Positions 8,157 through 17,373 of a DNA stretch of 64,000 nt are shown here, piece by piece; the stretch's first letter is position 1, and each line of letters opens with the position of its first letter. Position numbers and translations under genes: made by a program. This DNA is from CAVYUC01 sp963783085. GTDB taxonomy: Bacteria > Bacteroidota > Bacteroidia > Bacteroidales > Prolixibacteraceae. Where the stretch lies: the NCBI GenBank assembly GCA_963783085.1, contig CAWAMJ010000015.1, positions 1 through 64,000 on the forward strand, given 5' to 3'. The notes under the pieces were generated by a model. The model saw only the letters and a program-made list of their open reading frames with translations. It had not been told where the DNA came from and made no database searches.

Positions 8157-9390
8157 ATGCCCAAAAAATTCTCTCTCGGCAAGAACAAAATCCGGATTCT
8201 GCTTCTCGAAGGCATTCATGAATCTGCAGTGAAAACCTTTCATGAAGCGGGTTACACCAACGTTGAGTATTTAAAAACTGCACTCGGCGGAAATGAACTG
8301 GAACAGCAGCTTAAAAGCGCGCATATTCTTGGAATCCGGTCGCGCACACAACTCGAGTAAGGAGGTTTTGAAAAAAGCCGGAAAACTGTTTGCCGTTGGC
8401 TGTTACAGCATTGGCACCAACCAGGTGGATTTAGATTCGGCCAAATTTTGCGGGATTCCGGTTTTCAATGCCCCTTTTTCCAACACCCGTTCCGTTGCCG
8501 AACTGATAATTGCCGAATTGATAATGCTGATGCGCGAGGTCCCGTCTAAAAATGCCGCGGCTCACCGTGGCGGCTGGTTAAAAGCTTCGCAACATTCGTT
8601 TGAAGTCCGCGGAAAAAATCTTGGAATCATTGGATACGGACACATTGGTTCGCAGGTTTCCATTCTTGCCGAATCATTGGGAATGAATGTATTTTATTAT
8701 GATATCGAGAAAAAACTAAACCTCGGAAAAGCAACTCCGTGTCATTCCCTGGAAGAGTTACTTGCAATTTCGGATGCTGTAACGTTGCATGTCCCTGAAA
8801 ATGAGCTGACCCGAAATATGATTTCTGCACCGCAACTGGCAGTGATGAAAAAAGGTTCACTGCTGATAAATGCCTCACGTGGTTCGGTTGTGGATTACGA
8901 TGCTGTTGCCCTTGCGTTACGGGAAAAAAAGCTTTCAGGCGCTGCTGCTGATGTTTTTCCGGTTGAACCGGCTTCCAACGATGAAAAATTTCATTCTGTT
9001 TTACAGGAATTCGATAATGTTATCCTGACCCCGCACATTGGGGGAAACACTTCGGAAGCGCAGGCAAACATCGGACTGGAGGTAACCGAAAAACTGATCC
9101 GGTACAGCGATAACGGCTCCACCATTGGCGCTGTGAATTTTCCGCAGATTGCACTGCAGCAGAACATTAACAAACAACGATTCCTGCACATCCATAAAAA
9201 TATGCCGGGTGTGCTCAAAAACATCAACTATGTTTTTACTGAAAAGGACATTAATATTGCCGCACAGTTCCTGCAAACGGATGCCGATATTGGTTACGTA
9301 ATTTTTGACACGGAAAGTCAGTGTGGCGAGCCCATTTTAACGGAGCTGAAAAAAATCCCACATACCATCCGGGCGAGGATGTTGTATTAA
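8157..9390 (+). pseudogene. serA: D-3-phosphoglycerate dehydrogenase, interrupted by a +1 frameshift
   Basis: SerA oxidises 3-phosphoglycerate to 3-phosphohydroxypyruvate, the first step of serine synthesis. The first frame (from 8157) gives the start of an E. coli-type SerA through GIRSRTQLE and stops at 8358-8360. The second frame continues at once with SKEVLKKAGKL and runs intact to 9390, including the NAD fold (GIIGYGHIGSQ), the catalytic region around LLINASRGSVVD and DVFPVEPA, HIGGNTSEAQ, and a C-terminal ACT domain ending in IRARMLY. Removing one base near 8355 restores a full-length protein of about 410 residues. The rest looks under normal selection, so a recent mutation or a sequencing error are both possible. 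Confidence 0.85.
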
Positions 9391-9435
9391 TTTTTGCGTG
9401 CGGCGGTTTGCAATCGCCGGGCAAATGATTTTGTT

Positions 9436-9464
9436 CAAAAAGAAAACGCAGTTAAAAACCGCGT
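9436..9464 (-). terminator. Intrinsic terminator of pgi
   Basis: Read on the minus strand, ACGCGGTT and AACTGCGT form an 8-bp stem with one G-U pair and a TTT loop, followed by TTTTCTTTTT. It lies just past the pgi stop codon, in the short gap convergent with serA. Confidence 0.75.
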
Positions 9465-9471
9465 CACCTAT

Positions 9472-11118
9472 TTACCTCATCTTCTTGTATGTATTTATCA
9501 ATCCATTAGTCGAGCTGTCGTGCCCGATTACCGGATCACCGCTGGAAAGTTCGGGAAGGATTTTACCAGCCAATTGTTTCCCCAGTTCCACGCCCCACTG
9601 ATCGAAACTGTAGATATTCCAGATAACACCCTGCACAAAAATCTTGTGTTCATACATGGCAATCAAAGAACCCAAAGTTCGCGGTGTAATTTTTTTCGCC
9701 AGGATGGAATTGGTCGGGATGTTTCCCTGGAAAACCTTAAAAGGCAGCAATTTTGCAATTTCCTCTTCCTGTTTGCCGGCTTCCTTCAGTTCATTTACAA
9801 CCTGATCTTCCGTTTTGCCCACCATCATTGCTTCGGTTTGGGCGAAAAAGTTGGCCAGCAGTTTCGGGTGGTGATCCCCCACCGGATTATGGCTGACAGC
9901 CGGTGCGATAAAATCGCACGGAATCAGTTTTGTTCCCTGGTGAATGAGCTGGTAAAAAGCATGTTGCCCGTTTGTTCCGGGCTCTCCCCAAATAATCGGG
10001 CCGGTTTGGTAATCTACCGGATTGCCATTGCGATCGACATATTTCCCGTTGCTTTCCATATTTCCCTGCTGAAAATAAGCTGCAAAACGGTGCATGTACT
10101 GGTCGTATGGTAAAATAGCTTCCGTTTCGGCGCCGTAAAAATTGTTGTACCAAATGCCGGTGAGCGCCAGAATTACCGGGATATTTTCATCGAATTCCAT
10201 TTTGTGAAAGTGGTTGTCCATGGCATGGGCGCCGTCCAGGAGTTCAAGGTAATTTTCGAAACCAATTCCGAGAACGATGGAAAGACCGATGGCCGACCAC
10301 AGCGAATAACGGCCGCCCACCCAATCCCAGAAACGGAACATGTTTTTGGTATCGATACCGAATTTTTCCACCTCCTTTTCGTTGGTAGAAACCGCCACAA
10401 AATGGTTTTTCACCTTGCTTTCATCACTCGCTTTTTCGAGAAACCAGTCGCGGGCAGTATTGGCGTTGGTCATGGTTTCCTGCGTGGTAAATGTTTTCGA
10501 CGCCACAATAAAAAGCGTAGTTTCCGGATTTACTTTTTTCAACGTTTCCGCCATGTGCGTTCCATCTACATTCGAAACAAAATGCAAATTCAGGTGGTTT
10601 TTATACGGCTTTAATGCTTCGGTAACCATGAGCGGCCCCAAATCCGACCCGCCAATTCCAATGTTTACAATGTCGGTAACCGGTTTCCCGGAATAACCTT
10701 TCCATTCGCCCGAAATTACTTTTTCAGAAAATTCCTTTATTTGATTAAGCACTTCATTTATTTCGGGCATCACATCTTTTCCATCCACTTTTATTGGTGT
10801 ATTGCTGCGGTTGCGAAGCGCCACATGCAGCACCGCCCGGTTTTCGGTGGCATTTATTTTTTCGCCCGAAAACATGCTTTCGATGGCATCCTTCAATCCG
10901 CATTCAACAGCAAGTTCTGTAAGCAGGCCGCGAATTTTATCATCCACCCTGTTTTTGGAAAAATCGACCAGGATTTCTTCAAATGTTATCGAATAGTTTT
11001 GAAAACGATCGTTATCGTTTTTAAATAATTCCTTAATACGCGTGCCTTTAAACGTGGCGTAATATTCTTCGAGTTTTTTCCATGCGCCGGTGGTTACCGG
11101 ATTGATGTGTGGAAACAT
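9472..11118 (-). CDS. pgi: Glucose-6-phosphate isomerase
   Basis: This cytoplasmic enzyme interconverts glucose 6-phosphate and fructose 6-phosphate in glycolysis and gluconeogenesis. The 548-residue length is typical of the long bacterial/eukaryotic type. Visible family blocks include the sugar-phosphate-binding segment NIGIGGSDLGPLM, ASKTFTTQETMTNA, WDWVGGRYSLWSA, the catalytic Glu region in QQGNMESNGK, and HQGTKLIPCDFI with the catalytic His. It appears to be a single-gene unit with its own terminator and is convergent with serA. Confidence 0.97.
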   Translation of the reverse strand: MFPHINPVTTGAWKKLEEYYATFKGTRIKELFKNDNDRFQNYSITFEEILVDFSKNRVDDKIRGLLTELAVECGLKDAIESMFSGEKINATENRAVLHVALRNRSNTPIKVDGKDVMPEINEVLNQIKEFSEKVISGEWKGYSGKPVTDIVNIGIGGSDLGPLMVTEALKPYKNHLNLHFVSNVDGTHMAETLKKVNPETTLFIVASKTFTTQETMTNANTARDWFLEKASDESKVKNHFVAVSTNEKEVEKFGIDTKNMFRFWDWVGGRYSLWSAIGLSIVLGIGFENYLELLDGAHAMDNHFHKMEFDENIPVILALTGIWYNNFYGAETEAILPYDQYMHRFAAYFQQGNMESNGKYVDRNGNPVDYQTGPIIWGEPGTNGQHAFYQLIHQGTKLIPCDFIAPAVSHNPVGDHHPKLLANFFAQTEAMMVGKTEDQVVNELKEAGKQEEEIAKLLPFKVFQGNIPTNSILAKKITPRTLGSLIAMYEHKIFVQGVIWNIYSFDQWGVELGKQLAGKILPELSSGDPVIGHDSSTNGLINTYKKMR

Positions 11119-11314
11119 ATTTTATCTGTTTTTATTTTGTTTTTATACAATTGTTCTGTTTTTGATAAATACCAAATTACGAATTTACAACAAAAATAAC
11201 GGATGGCCGGAATTCATGGTTCAGGAGCAAGAAGTTTAAATTTATATTAATCAGATAAAATGAACAGGTTCTGACAAAAACAAAAATGCATAAAGATTAT
11301 TATAGTTTCAGGAT

Positions 11315-11836
11315 TTATAGTTTCACTCCGCGGGTAACAAAGGATATTCCCTGGTTTCCGGTGGTCCAAATCATAACGGCTTCAAATAAAGGTTCATTTT
11401 TTTCCGTTCGCGTGGCCCAGTCAAAAATAAAATTAGCCCCGCTTCCTCCTTTCCGATCCAGCCGCGGAATTATGATTTCTATGGTTTCGAGCGGTGTTAA
11501 AAAAACCGGACTTTTTACATACGATCGACTAAGTTCGCCCTTTGTGTTAAAATAATCAGCCTTTAAAATAAAGAGTGAATCAGTTACACTTGTATTTCGG
11601 ATACTTACAGTGGCAGTCAACAAATGTGCGGTTTTATCGGTTTGATCATAAATTTCGGAATAAACTGATAAGTATGAACTTCCTGTTATATCATTTTGAC
11701 CTAATTTCAAATCAATGGCTCTTTCATCCCAGTTTATCTGATCAACTTCAGCCGCCTTTTTCTCCTGATTGCATGCGCTTGAAATGAGCAAAATGAAAAC
11801 AATTAACAACATCCCCGTTTTTAATGAATAATTCAT
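11315..11836 (-). CDS. DUF3124 lipoprotein
   Basis: A lipoprotein signal is present, with hydrophobic residues 9-19 and the lipobox ISSAC (Cys 22). The mature part matches DUF3124: YLSVYSEIYD, the paired-strand block TVSIRNTSVTDSLFI, and GGSGANFIFDW. The family is widespread, exported and without known function; the fold looks like a small beta-sandwich. At 173 residues it has the usual length. It probably attaches to a membrane facing the periplasm. Neighbours (pgi and a divergent EamA transporter) give no hint of role. Confidence 0.82.
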   Translation of the reverse strand: MNYSLKTGMLLIVFILLISSACNQEKKAAEVDQINWDERAIDLKLGQNDITGSSYLSVYSEIYDQTDKTAHLLTATVSIRNTSVTDSLFILKADYFNTKGELSRSYVKSPVFLTPLETIEIIIPRLDRKGGSGANFIFDWATRTEKNEPLFEAVMIWTTGNQGISFVTRGVKL

Positions 11837-11987
11837 CTTTCAATATAATAAATTCACTGTAAGATAAGTATAAAATCAGTTTTGGATTAAAAATCAATAT
11901 TCAAAAATTTAAGGTACAACATTCTATTTATCTGCTTTACGAAGAAAGGAAGTTAAATTTCTTACTTTCGCACCAAAATCTTTCTGA

Positions 11988-12917
11988 ATGCGGTCGGATA
12001 AATTCAAGGGTTATTTTTTTGCACTGGTAGCAACGCTGGCATTTTCCAACGTGTACATTTTCAGCAAGGCTGCGCTGAACGAAGTGCACCTGGCGCAATT
12101 TGGCGTGTACTGGTTTGCCATTGGTACGCTTCTAAACCTGATTCTGGCCGTTCGCAACAAAAAACTGGCACAACTAAAAATACTTACAAAAAGGCAGGTG
12201 CGTGTTTTAATTACGCTGGGGTTTCTCGAAATCCTGACCACAACCACATTTTTTCTTTCCATTCATATCATTCCTGATCCCTCGGTAACGTCGTTCCTCG
12301 GAAACATGTACCCGGTGATGGTGGCGCTTGGCGGGATTTTTATTTTGGGTGAAAAATTCGGTCCGGTGGGGACTTTTGGCGCGGTTATCGCATTGGCCGG
12401 CGCTTTTATTATCAGCTATACCGGCGGAACTTCGCTATCGGAACTATTTATTCCCGGCACCGGCATCGTATTGATAAATGCCGTTTTTGCCACTTCTGCA
12501 ACACTGGTTGTAAAGGTACACGTAAAAAAAATGAGCCCCGAATTGCTCAACCTCAACCGCACCGTTTGGTTGCTGGCATTTTCCATCGCCATGTTTTTTT
12601 ATTACGGACAATCATTTGCCATTCCGGTATCCGCATTTAAAAATATCGCCATCGGAGCGATTCTCGGCCCGTTCCTTGCCGTGCTCACCATCTATTATTC
12701 ACTGAGTTACATTGATGCGGCGCGTTCCTCCATTGTACAAAGTTTGAAAGGGATTTTTGTGTTGTTTGGTGCGTTCCTGTTTTTCGGTACCCTCCCATTA
12801 CCGCACCAGCTGGTTGGCGGATTAATTACCGTTGCAGGCATTTTGGTGATGACGTTTGCCCAGGCAAAAAAACGGACAGGAAGTCCAATACTTCAGAAGG
12901 ATGAAAAAGATAAATAA
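11988..12917 (+). CDS. DMT-superfamily (EamA) transporter
   Basis: This is an inner-membrane transporter or exporter of small metabolites; the substrate cannot be read from sequence. The 309 residues make about ten hydrophobic segments in two EamA repeats (roughly 5-140 and 155-290), with the typical block around FLGNMYPVMVALGGIFILGE at the end of repeat one. The C-terminal tail is short and basic. A TACTTTCG box at 11963-11970, close to the Bacteroidota -7 element, lies 18 bp before the ATG and might drive a nearly leaderless transcript. Confidence 0.88.
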   Translation: MRSDKFKGYFFALVATLAFSNVYIFSKAALNEVHLAQFGVYWFAIGTLLNLILAVRNKKLAQLKILTKRQVRVLITLGFLEILTTTTFFLSIHIIPDPSVTSFLGNMYPVMVALGGIFILGEKFGPVGTFGAVIALAGAFIISYTGGTSLSELFIPGTGIVLINAVFATSATLVVKVHVKKMSPELLNLNRTVWLLAFSIAMFFYYGQSFAIPVSAFKNIAIGAILGPFLAVLTIYYSLSYIDAARSSIVQSLKGIFVLFGAFLFFGTLPLPHQLVGGLITVAGILVMTFAQAKKRTGSPILQKDEKDK

Positions 12918-13089
12918 TAAGTGTTTTCCTGACAGAACCAGGTGATTTATATTCTTTTAATAGAATTTTACATAATTTATAAAATCTTTTGAAGATAAAT
13001 CCGTTATTTGCAATAAAAAGCAAAAGAAGGAGGGCATAATTTTTGTTAAGTAACACCGTTCTTTCTTCTTTTATTAAAAACTGAAAATC

Positions 13090-14472
13090 ATGAACAGACG
13101 TTACCTGCTAACCGCTTTAATTTCGATTGTTGTTCTGTTAGCCGCATTTTTTTTATTAACGCAGTCGGAAAATGAAACCATACAGGTTGTTACCACCGTA
13201 AACCGCGGCCCTTTTGAAATGCTGGTTTATTCAAGCGGTCAGCTCGAGGCCCAGAATTCCGAAGATATTGTTGTTCCCGACAACCTTCGCGACCGGGATA
13301 TCCGTATTTACGAAATCAAAATTACCGATTTGGTGGAGGAAGGAACCGTGGTGGATTCAGGAGATTATGTAGCTACGCTCGACCAAAAAGCGGTGGAAGA
13401 AGTGCTAATCACCTCAAAAGAAGAGCTGGAACAGGTTTATAACGAATTTGAGGACGCCAAAATGGACTCAAACCTTACCCTGAGTAACTACCGCGACCAA
13501 ATTATCAATGCACGCGAAGATGTGGAAGAGAAAAAGATAATTCTTGACGAATCTGTTTTTGAATCGCCATCTATTATCCGAAAGGCAGAAATGGATTTGG
13601 ATAAAGCCAAACGGTACCTCGACCAGGAAATCAAAGGTTATGAACTAAAACAGCGTCAGGCAGATTCGAAGGTTGAACGGAAAAAAATAGAACTTCGCCA
13701 ACTGGAAAGCCGTGTTAACAAACTCACCGAAGTTTATAATTCGCTGGTAATTACCGCACCAAAAGCGGGAATGGTTATTTACGGAAAAGACCGGATGCGC
13801 GAAAAAATAAAAGTTGGTTCCACAGTCAGTCCATGGATGCCGGTGATTGCCACTCTGCCCGATTTATCGTCGTTGTTATCCATTACTTATGTGAATGAAA
13901 TCGATATTTCAAAAGTAAAAACAGGTCAAAAAGTAAACATCGGAATCGATGCTTTACCTGAAAGAGAGCTGGAAGGAGAGGTGGTTACGGTGGCCAACAT
14001 TGGTGAACCCATGCCCAAAAGCGACGCCAAAGTTTTTGAAGTGAAAGTCAGGGTTTTTGGCGATGTAAACGGGTTAAAACCCGCAATGACTACCAGCAAT
14101 GTCGTTCATACAGCTACCTATGCCGATACTGTTTTTATTCCCTCAGAAGCTGTTTTCGAAAACGACTCCATGCAATATGTTTATCTTGATAAAAACGGAA
14201 TCGCAAAGCAGGTGGTTGATTTGGGCGACCAGAACGAGAATTATTTTTTGGTAAATAAAGGAGTGGGTGCGGGTGACGTACTTTTGCTCACCGAACCCGA
14301 AAACGCTGACGTACTCGAAATCAGGGGGATGGATATTTTTGAGGAAATCAGGTTGAGAAAACAAAAAGAGGAAGAGGAAGCTCAAAAAGCAGTGGAAGAA
14401 GATAGAAAGAAACCTTTTGAGTTAAAAAGCAAATCGTCCGGGAATTCCGGAAATGTAGTAATCATTGGTTGA
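13090..14472 (+). CDS. HlyD-family periplasmic adaptor (exporter subunit 1)
   Basis: This membrane-anchored adaptor bridges an inner-membrane pump and an outer-membrane channel. One N-terminal membrane segment (about 5-24) is followed by a barrel-sandwich half (VEEGTVVDSGDYVATLD), a long charged coiled-coil hairpin (about 100-220), the second half (APKAGMVIYG) and a beta-barrel domain (VNEIDISKVKTGQKV). The C-terminus has an unusual Glu/Lys-rich helical tail from about residue 415. The overall architecture is conserved with the second adaptor at 17374. It is first in a four-gene run with a permease, TolC-like protein and second adaptor. Confidence 0.9.
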   Translation: MNRRYLLTALISIVVLLAAFFLLTQSENETIQVVTTVNRGPFEMLVYSSGQLEAQNSEDIVVPDNLRDRDIRIYEIKITDLVEEGTVVDSGDYVATLDQKAVEEVLITSKEELEQVYNEFEDAKMDSNLTLSNYRDQIINAREDVEEKKIILDESVFESPSIIRKAEMDLDKAKRYLDQEIKGYELKQRQADSKVERKKIELRQLESRVNKLTEVYNSLVITAPKAGMVIYGKDRMREKIKVGSTVSPWMPVIATLPDLSSLLSITYVNEIDISKVKTGQKVNIGIDALPERELEGEVVTVANIGEPMPKSDAKVFEVKVRVFGDVNGLKPAMTTSNVVHTATYADTVFIPSEAVFENDSMQYVYLDKNGIAKQVVDLGDQNENYFLVNKGVGAGDVLLLTEPENADVLEIRGMDIFEEIRLRKQKEEEEAQKAVEEDRKKPFELKSKSSGNSGNVVIIG

Positions 14473-14505
14473 GGGCTAAATATTAAATCTCTGAAAACAA
14501 AACGG

Positions 14506-15855
14506 ATGAAAGCAAAAATTCAGCGTTACAGCCACAATGTCCTCACTGGCATCGAGGCGATATTTGCCAATAAAATAAAATCATTTTTAACCGCGCTGGG
14601 GATTATTTTCGGCGTGGCTGCCGTAATCACCATGCTGGCTATCGGCAATGGAGCCCAGCAGGAAATTCTGGAACAAATAAAAATGGTTGGGGTAAACAAC
14701 ATTATTATTTCGCCATCGCAGACAACCATTGATGAGAATGAAGAAAGCAGCTCTTCGGGCGATGAAATACAGCAGGTAAGCGCCAAAAAATTCTCGAAAG
14801 GTTTGACCTTGCTCGATGTGGATGCCATTGCCGAGATTATTCCGACTGTAGATAAAGTGTGCCCTGTTATCTCGTTTAATTATCCGGCCATTTTAAACGG
14901 GAAAAGCAAACCATCAGTTTTGGAGGGAGTTAACAACACATATTTCGAACTGTTTAACATTACATTGAGCAGCGGAAAGGTTTTTACCGGCGAACAAATG
15001 GAGAATGCTTTTCCGGTGTGTATTATTGGCGACAACATCAGAAATGTATTTTTTAACCAGGAAGATCCGGTTGGAAAATACCTGAAATGCGGCCAAATCT
15101 GGCTGGAAGTAATTGGCGTGGTTGAACGGCGCGATTTTACCGCCTCGGCATCGGATGAGCTGGGAATCAGCAGCACCGACAATACCATTTTTATTCCGGC
15201 CCGGACGATGGTGATGCGTTTCAGAAACCGCTCGCTCATTCGCGCCGACGAAGTAGAGCAACTGGCCGCTTCGCGCGGGCAAAATAACGGGAACAGCAAA
15301 GAAAACCTTAATCAGCTCGATAAAATAATTGTGCAGGTAGCTGAAACAGAATACCTGAATCCAACCGCTGAAATTATCCGCAGGATGCTGTTGCGGAGGC
15401 ACAATAATTTATACGATTTCGAAGTAACCATTCCCGAATTGCTCCTGAAACAACAGCAACGTACCAAAAACATTTTCAACATTGTGCTGGGAGTCATCGC
15501 CGGAATTTCACTCATTGTAGGCGGAATCGGCATCATGAACATCATGCTTGCTTCGGTGATGGAAAGGATTCGTGAGATTGGCGTCCGCCAGGCCATTGGC
15601 GCTTCCCGGAAAGATATTATCATCCAGTTTTTGTCGGAATCGACTATCATTAGCGTAACCGGCGGTTTCATTGGAATTGTGCTGGGGGTCGCGCTTTCGA
15701 AAATCATCACCGCTGTTTTTGATATCCAAACCATCATATCGTTGTTTTCCATTGTAATCTCTTTCGGGGTTTCGGTACTTGTGGGGGTTACTTTTGGTTA
15801 TTTGCCCGCCAAACGCGCGTCGGAACAAGATCCGGTCAATTCTTTACGCTACTAA
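14506..15855 (+). CDS. ABC transporter permease, MacB/FtsX type, without ATPase domain
   Basis: The 449 residues show MacB permease architecture: a first membrane segment (about 25-47), a large periplasmic domain (MacB_PCD, about 50-310) and three C-terminal membrane segments of the FtsX core, with ERIREIGVRQAIGASRKDI as the coupling signature. MacB-type pumps are mechanotransmitters that drive export through a TolC channel from the periplasm. Unlike E. coli MacB, no ATP-binding domain is fused, and no separate ATPase gene occurs in this cluster, so the motor subunit must be encoded elsewhere. A Ser/Glu/Asp-rich loop near residues 75-90 is a local oddity. Confidence 0.9.
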   Translation: MKAKIQRYSHNVLTGIEAIFANKIKSFLTALGIIFGVAAVITMLAIGNGAQQEILEQIKMVGVNNIIISPSQTTIDENEESSSSGDEIQQVSAKKFSKGLTLLDVDAIAEIIPTVDKVCPVISFNYPAILNGKSKPSVLEGVNNTYFELFNITLSSGKVFTGEQMENAFPVCIIGDNIRNVFFNQEDPVGKYLKCGQIWLEVIGVVERRDFTASASDELGISSTDNTIFIPARTMVMRFRNRSLIRADEVEQLAASRGQNNGNSKENLNQLDKIIVQVAETEYLNPTAEIIRRMLLRRHNNLYDFEVTIPELLLKQQQRTKNIFNIVLGVIAGISLIVGGIGIMNIMLASVMERIREIGVRQAIGASRKDIIIQFLSESTIISVTGGFIGIVLGVALSKIITAVFDIQTIISLFSIVISFGVSVLVGVTFGYLPAKRASEQDPVNSLRY

Positions 15856-15873
15856 TAAAAATCAACTTAAAAA

Positions 15874-17361
15874 ATGAAACACTTTTTTCTGTTCCTGTTC
15901 ATTTATGTTTTTTTCATTCAAACCGCAATCAGCCAGGAAAAAAAATATCTGACGCTGGAGGAAGTCATCGAAATTGCCTCACAGCAGTCGCTCGATGCAT
16001 TCCGCAACGAAAACATGTATTTGTCGAGTTACTGGGAATTCAGATATTTTAAGGCCGACCGGCTCCCGGTATTATCGTTGCAAACCACAGCAATCGATTA
16101 CAACCGCTCGATGCAGAAAGTATATAATTACGATGAAAACCGCGATGAATACAAGCCCCGCGAAGATTTAAACTCAAATGTTTCACTGCTTTTAAATCAG
16201 AATGTGGGTTTGACCGGCGGACAGATTTTTGCCCGTTCGGAATTGAATTTATCTCAAAAACTGGGAAACGATAAAATTTCGTCGTATTCCTCAACCCCGT
16301 TTAGCATCGGTTATTCGCAGTCGTTAAACGGATACAACCGCCTGAAATGGACCGCCAAAATCGAGCCGTTGAAATTTGAAAAAGCCAAAAAAGAGTTTAT
16401 TCAGTCGAAAGAAGAACTGGCGTTAAAATCGAACCAGTTGTTTTTCAACCTGGTTGATGCACAAATTGAAGTAAACATTGCCGAAACCAATGTTTTCAAC
16501 ACCGATACCCTGTTTAAAATCGGACAGGGAAGGTTTCAGGTAGGCACAGTTACGCAGGATGAATTGTTAAACCTGGAGCTCGACAACATGAATGCAAACC
16601 TGGCGCTGACGCGGGCGAAACTCGGTGTAGAGCGCGCCGTAGCCGAATTGAATTCATTTTTGGGGTTTCCGAAAGAGACCAAAGTTGAATGTATTATTCC
16701 CATCGAACTTCCGGAGTTGCAGATAAGTCCGGCACAGGCTGTGGATCTGGCGCTGAAAAATAATCCTGAGATACTGAACCAGCGGCAACGCATACTCGAG
16801 GAGGACCGGAAAGTAAATGCAGCCAAAAGCGAAAACGGCGTTAGCGGCGATCTTTTCGCACTGTACGGATTAAACCAAAATGCCAATTCCATCGACCAGG
16901 TGTATGTGGATCCGCTCGACCGGCAGCGGTTTAGCCTGGGAATTGATATTCCAATACTCGACTGGGGGCGGCGAAAAGGACAGCTTTCGATGGCGAAATC
17001 GAACCGCGAGGTGGTGCGCATCAGTGTGAACCAGGAAAAAATCGATTTTGAACAGGATGTGATTATGAATGTTATGGAGTTCAACCTGCAGGCCAACCAG
17101 GTTTTCAACACAGCGAAAGCCGACACCATTGCACAAATGGGATACGATGTAACACAACAGCGGTTTTTGATAGGCAAAGTGGATGTAACGCGGCTTAACC
17201 TGGCACGAAACGCGCAGGAACAGGCACGGCGCGCATACATCCGGTCGTTGCGTTCCTACTGGAACTATTTTTTTACCATCCGCGGACTCACACTTTTCGA
17301 TTTTGAAAATGATGTTTCACTTTCGGAAGATTTCGATCAGATTCTGGAAAATAACCTTTAA
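15874..17361 (+). CDS. TolC-family outer-membrane channel protein
   Basis: This is the outer-membrane exit duct of the exporter. A signal peptide ends near residue 20 (AISQ). The 495-residue protein has the two-fold OEP repeat of TolC, with long helices rich in Asn/Gln/Ala, each repeat carrying the LTLEEVIEIA- or AQAVDLALKNNP-type start. The second repeat ends in the RRAYIRSLRSYWNYF region. It lies between the permease and the second adaptor with 18- and 12-nt gaps, so it should be co-transcribed and used by the same pump. Confidence 0.9.
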   Translation: MKHFFLFLFIYVFFIQTAISQEKKYLTLEEVIEIASQQSLDAFRNENMYLSSYWEFRYFKADRLPVLSLQTTAIDYNRSMQKVYNYDENRDEYKPREDLNSNVSLLLNQNVGLTGGQIFARSELNLSQKLGNDKISSYSSTPFSIGYSQSLNGYNRLKWTAKIEPLKFEKAKKEFIQSKEELALKSNQLFFNLVDAQIEVNIAETNVFNTDTLFKIGQGRFQVGTVTQDELLNLELDNMNANLALTRAKLGVERAVAELNSFLGFPKETKVECIIPIELPELQISPAQAVDLALKNNPEILNQRQRILEEDRKVNAAKSENGVSGDLFALYGLNQNANSIDQVYVDPLDRQRFSLGIDIPILDWGRRKGQLSMAKSNREVVRISVNQEKIDFEQDVIMNVMEFNLQANQVFNTAKADTIAQMGYDVTQQRFLIGKVDVTRLNLARNAQEQARRAYIRSLRSYWNYFFTIRGLTLFDFENDVSLSEDFDQILENNL

Positions 17362-17373
17362 AATCCGTTTTTC

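Noticed and set aside
8350..8370. Programmed +1 frameshift in serA, as in prfB
   Set aside because: The AAGGAGG string lies after, not before, the slip site, and neither CUC-G nor GAG-U allows good re-pairing in the +1 frame.
9394..10113. 239-residue plus-strand ORF
   Set aside because: It lies wholly opposite pgi, which is a certain gene; its composition is rich in Cys/Phe/His runs typical of antisense shadows.
16536..17240. 234-residue minus-strand ORF
   Set aside because: Antisense to the TolC-family gene; Ser/Arg-rich low-complexity composition from reverse reading of codons.
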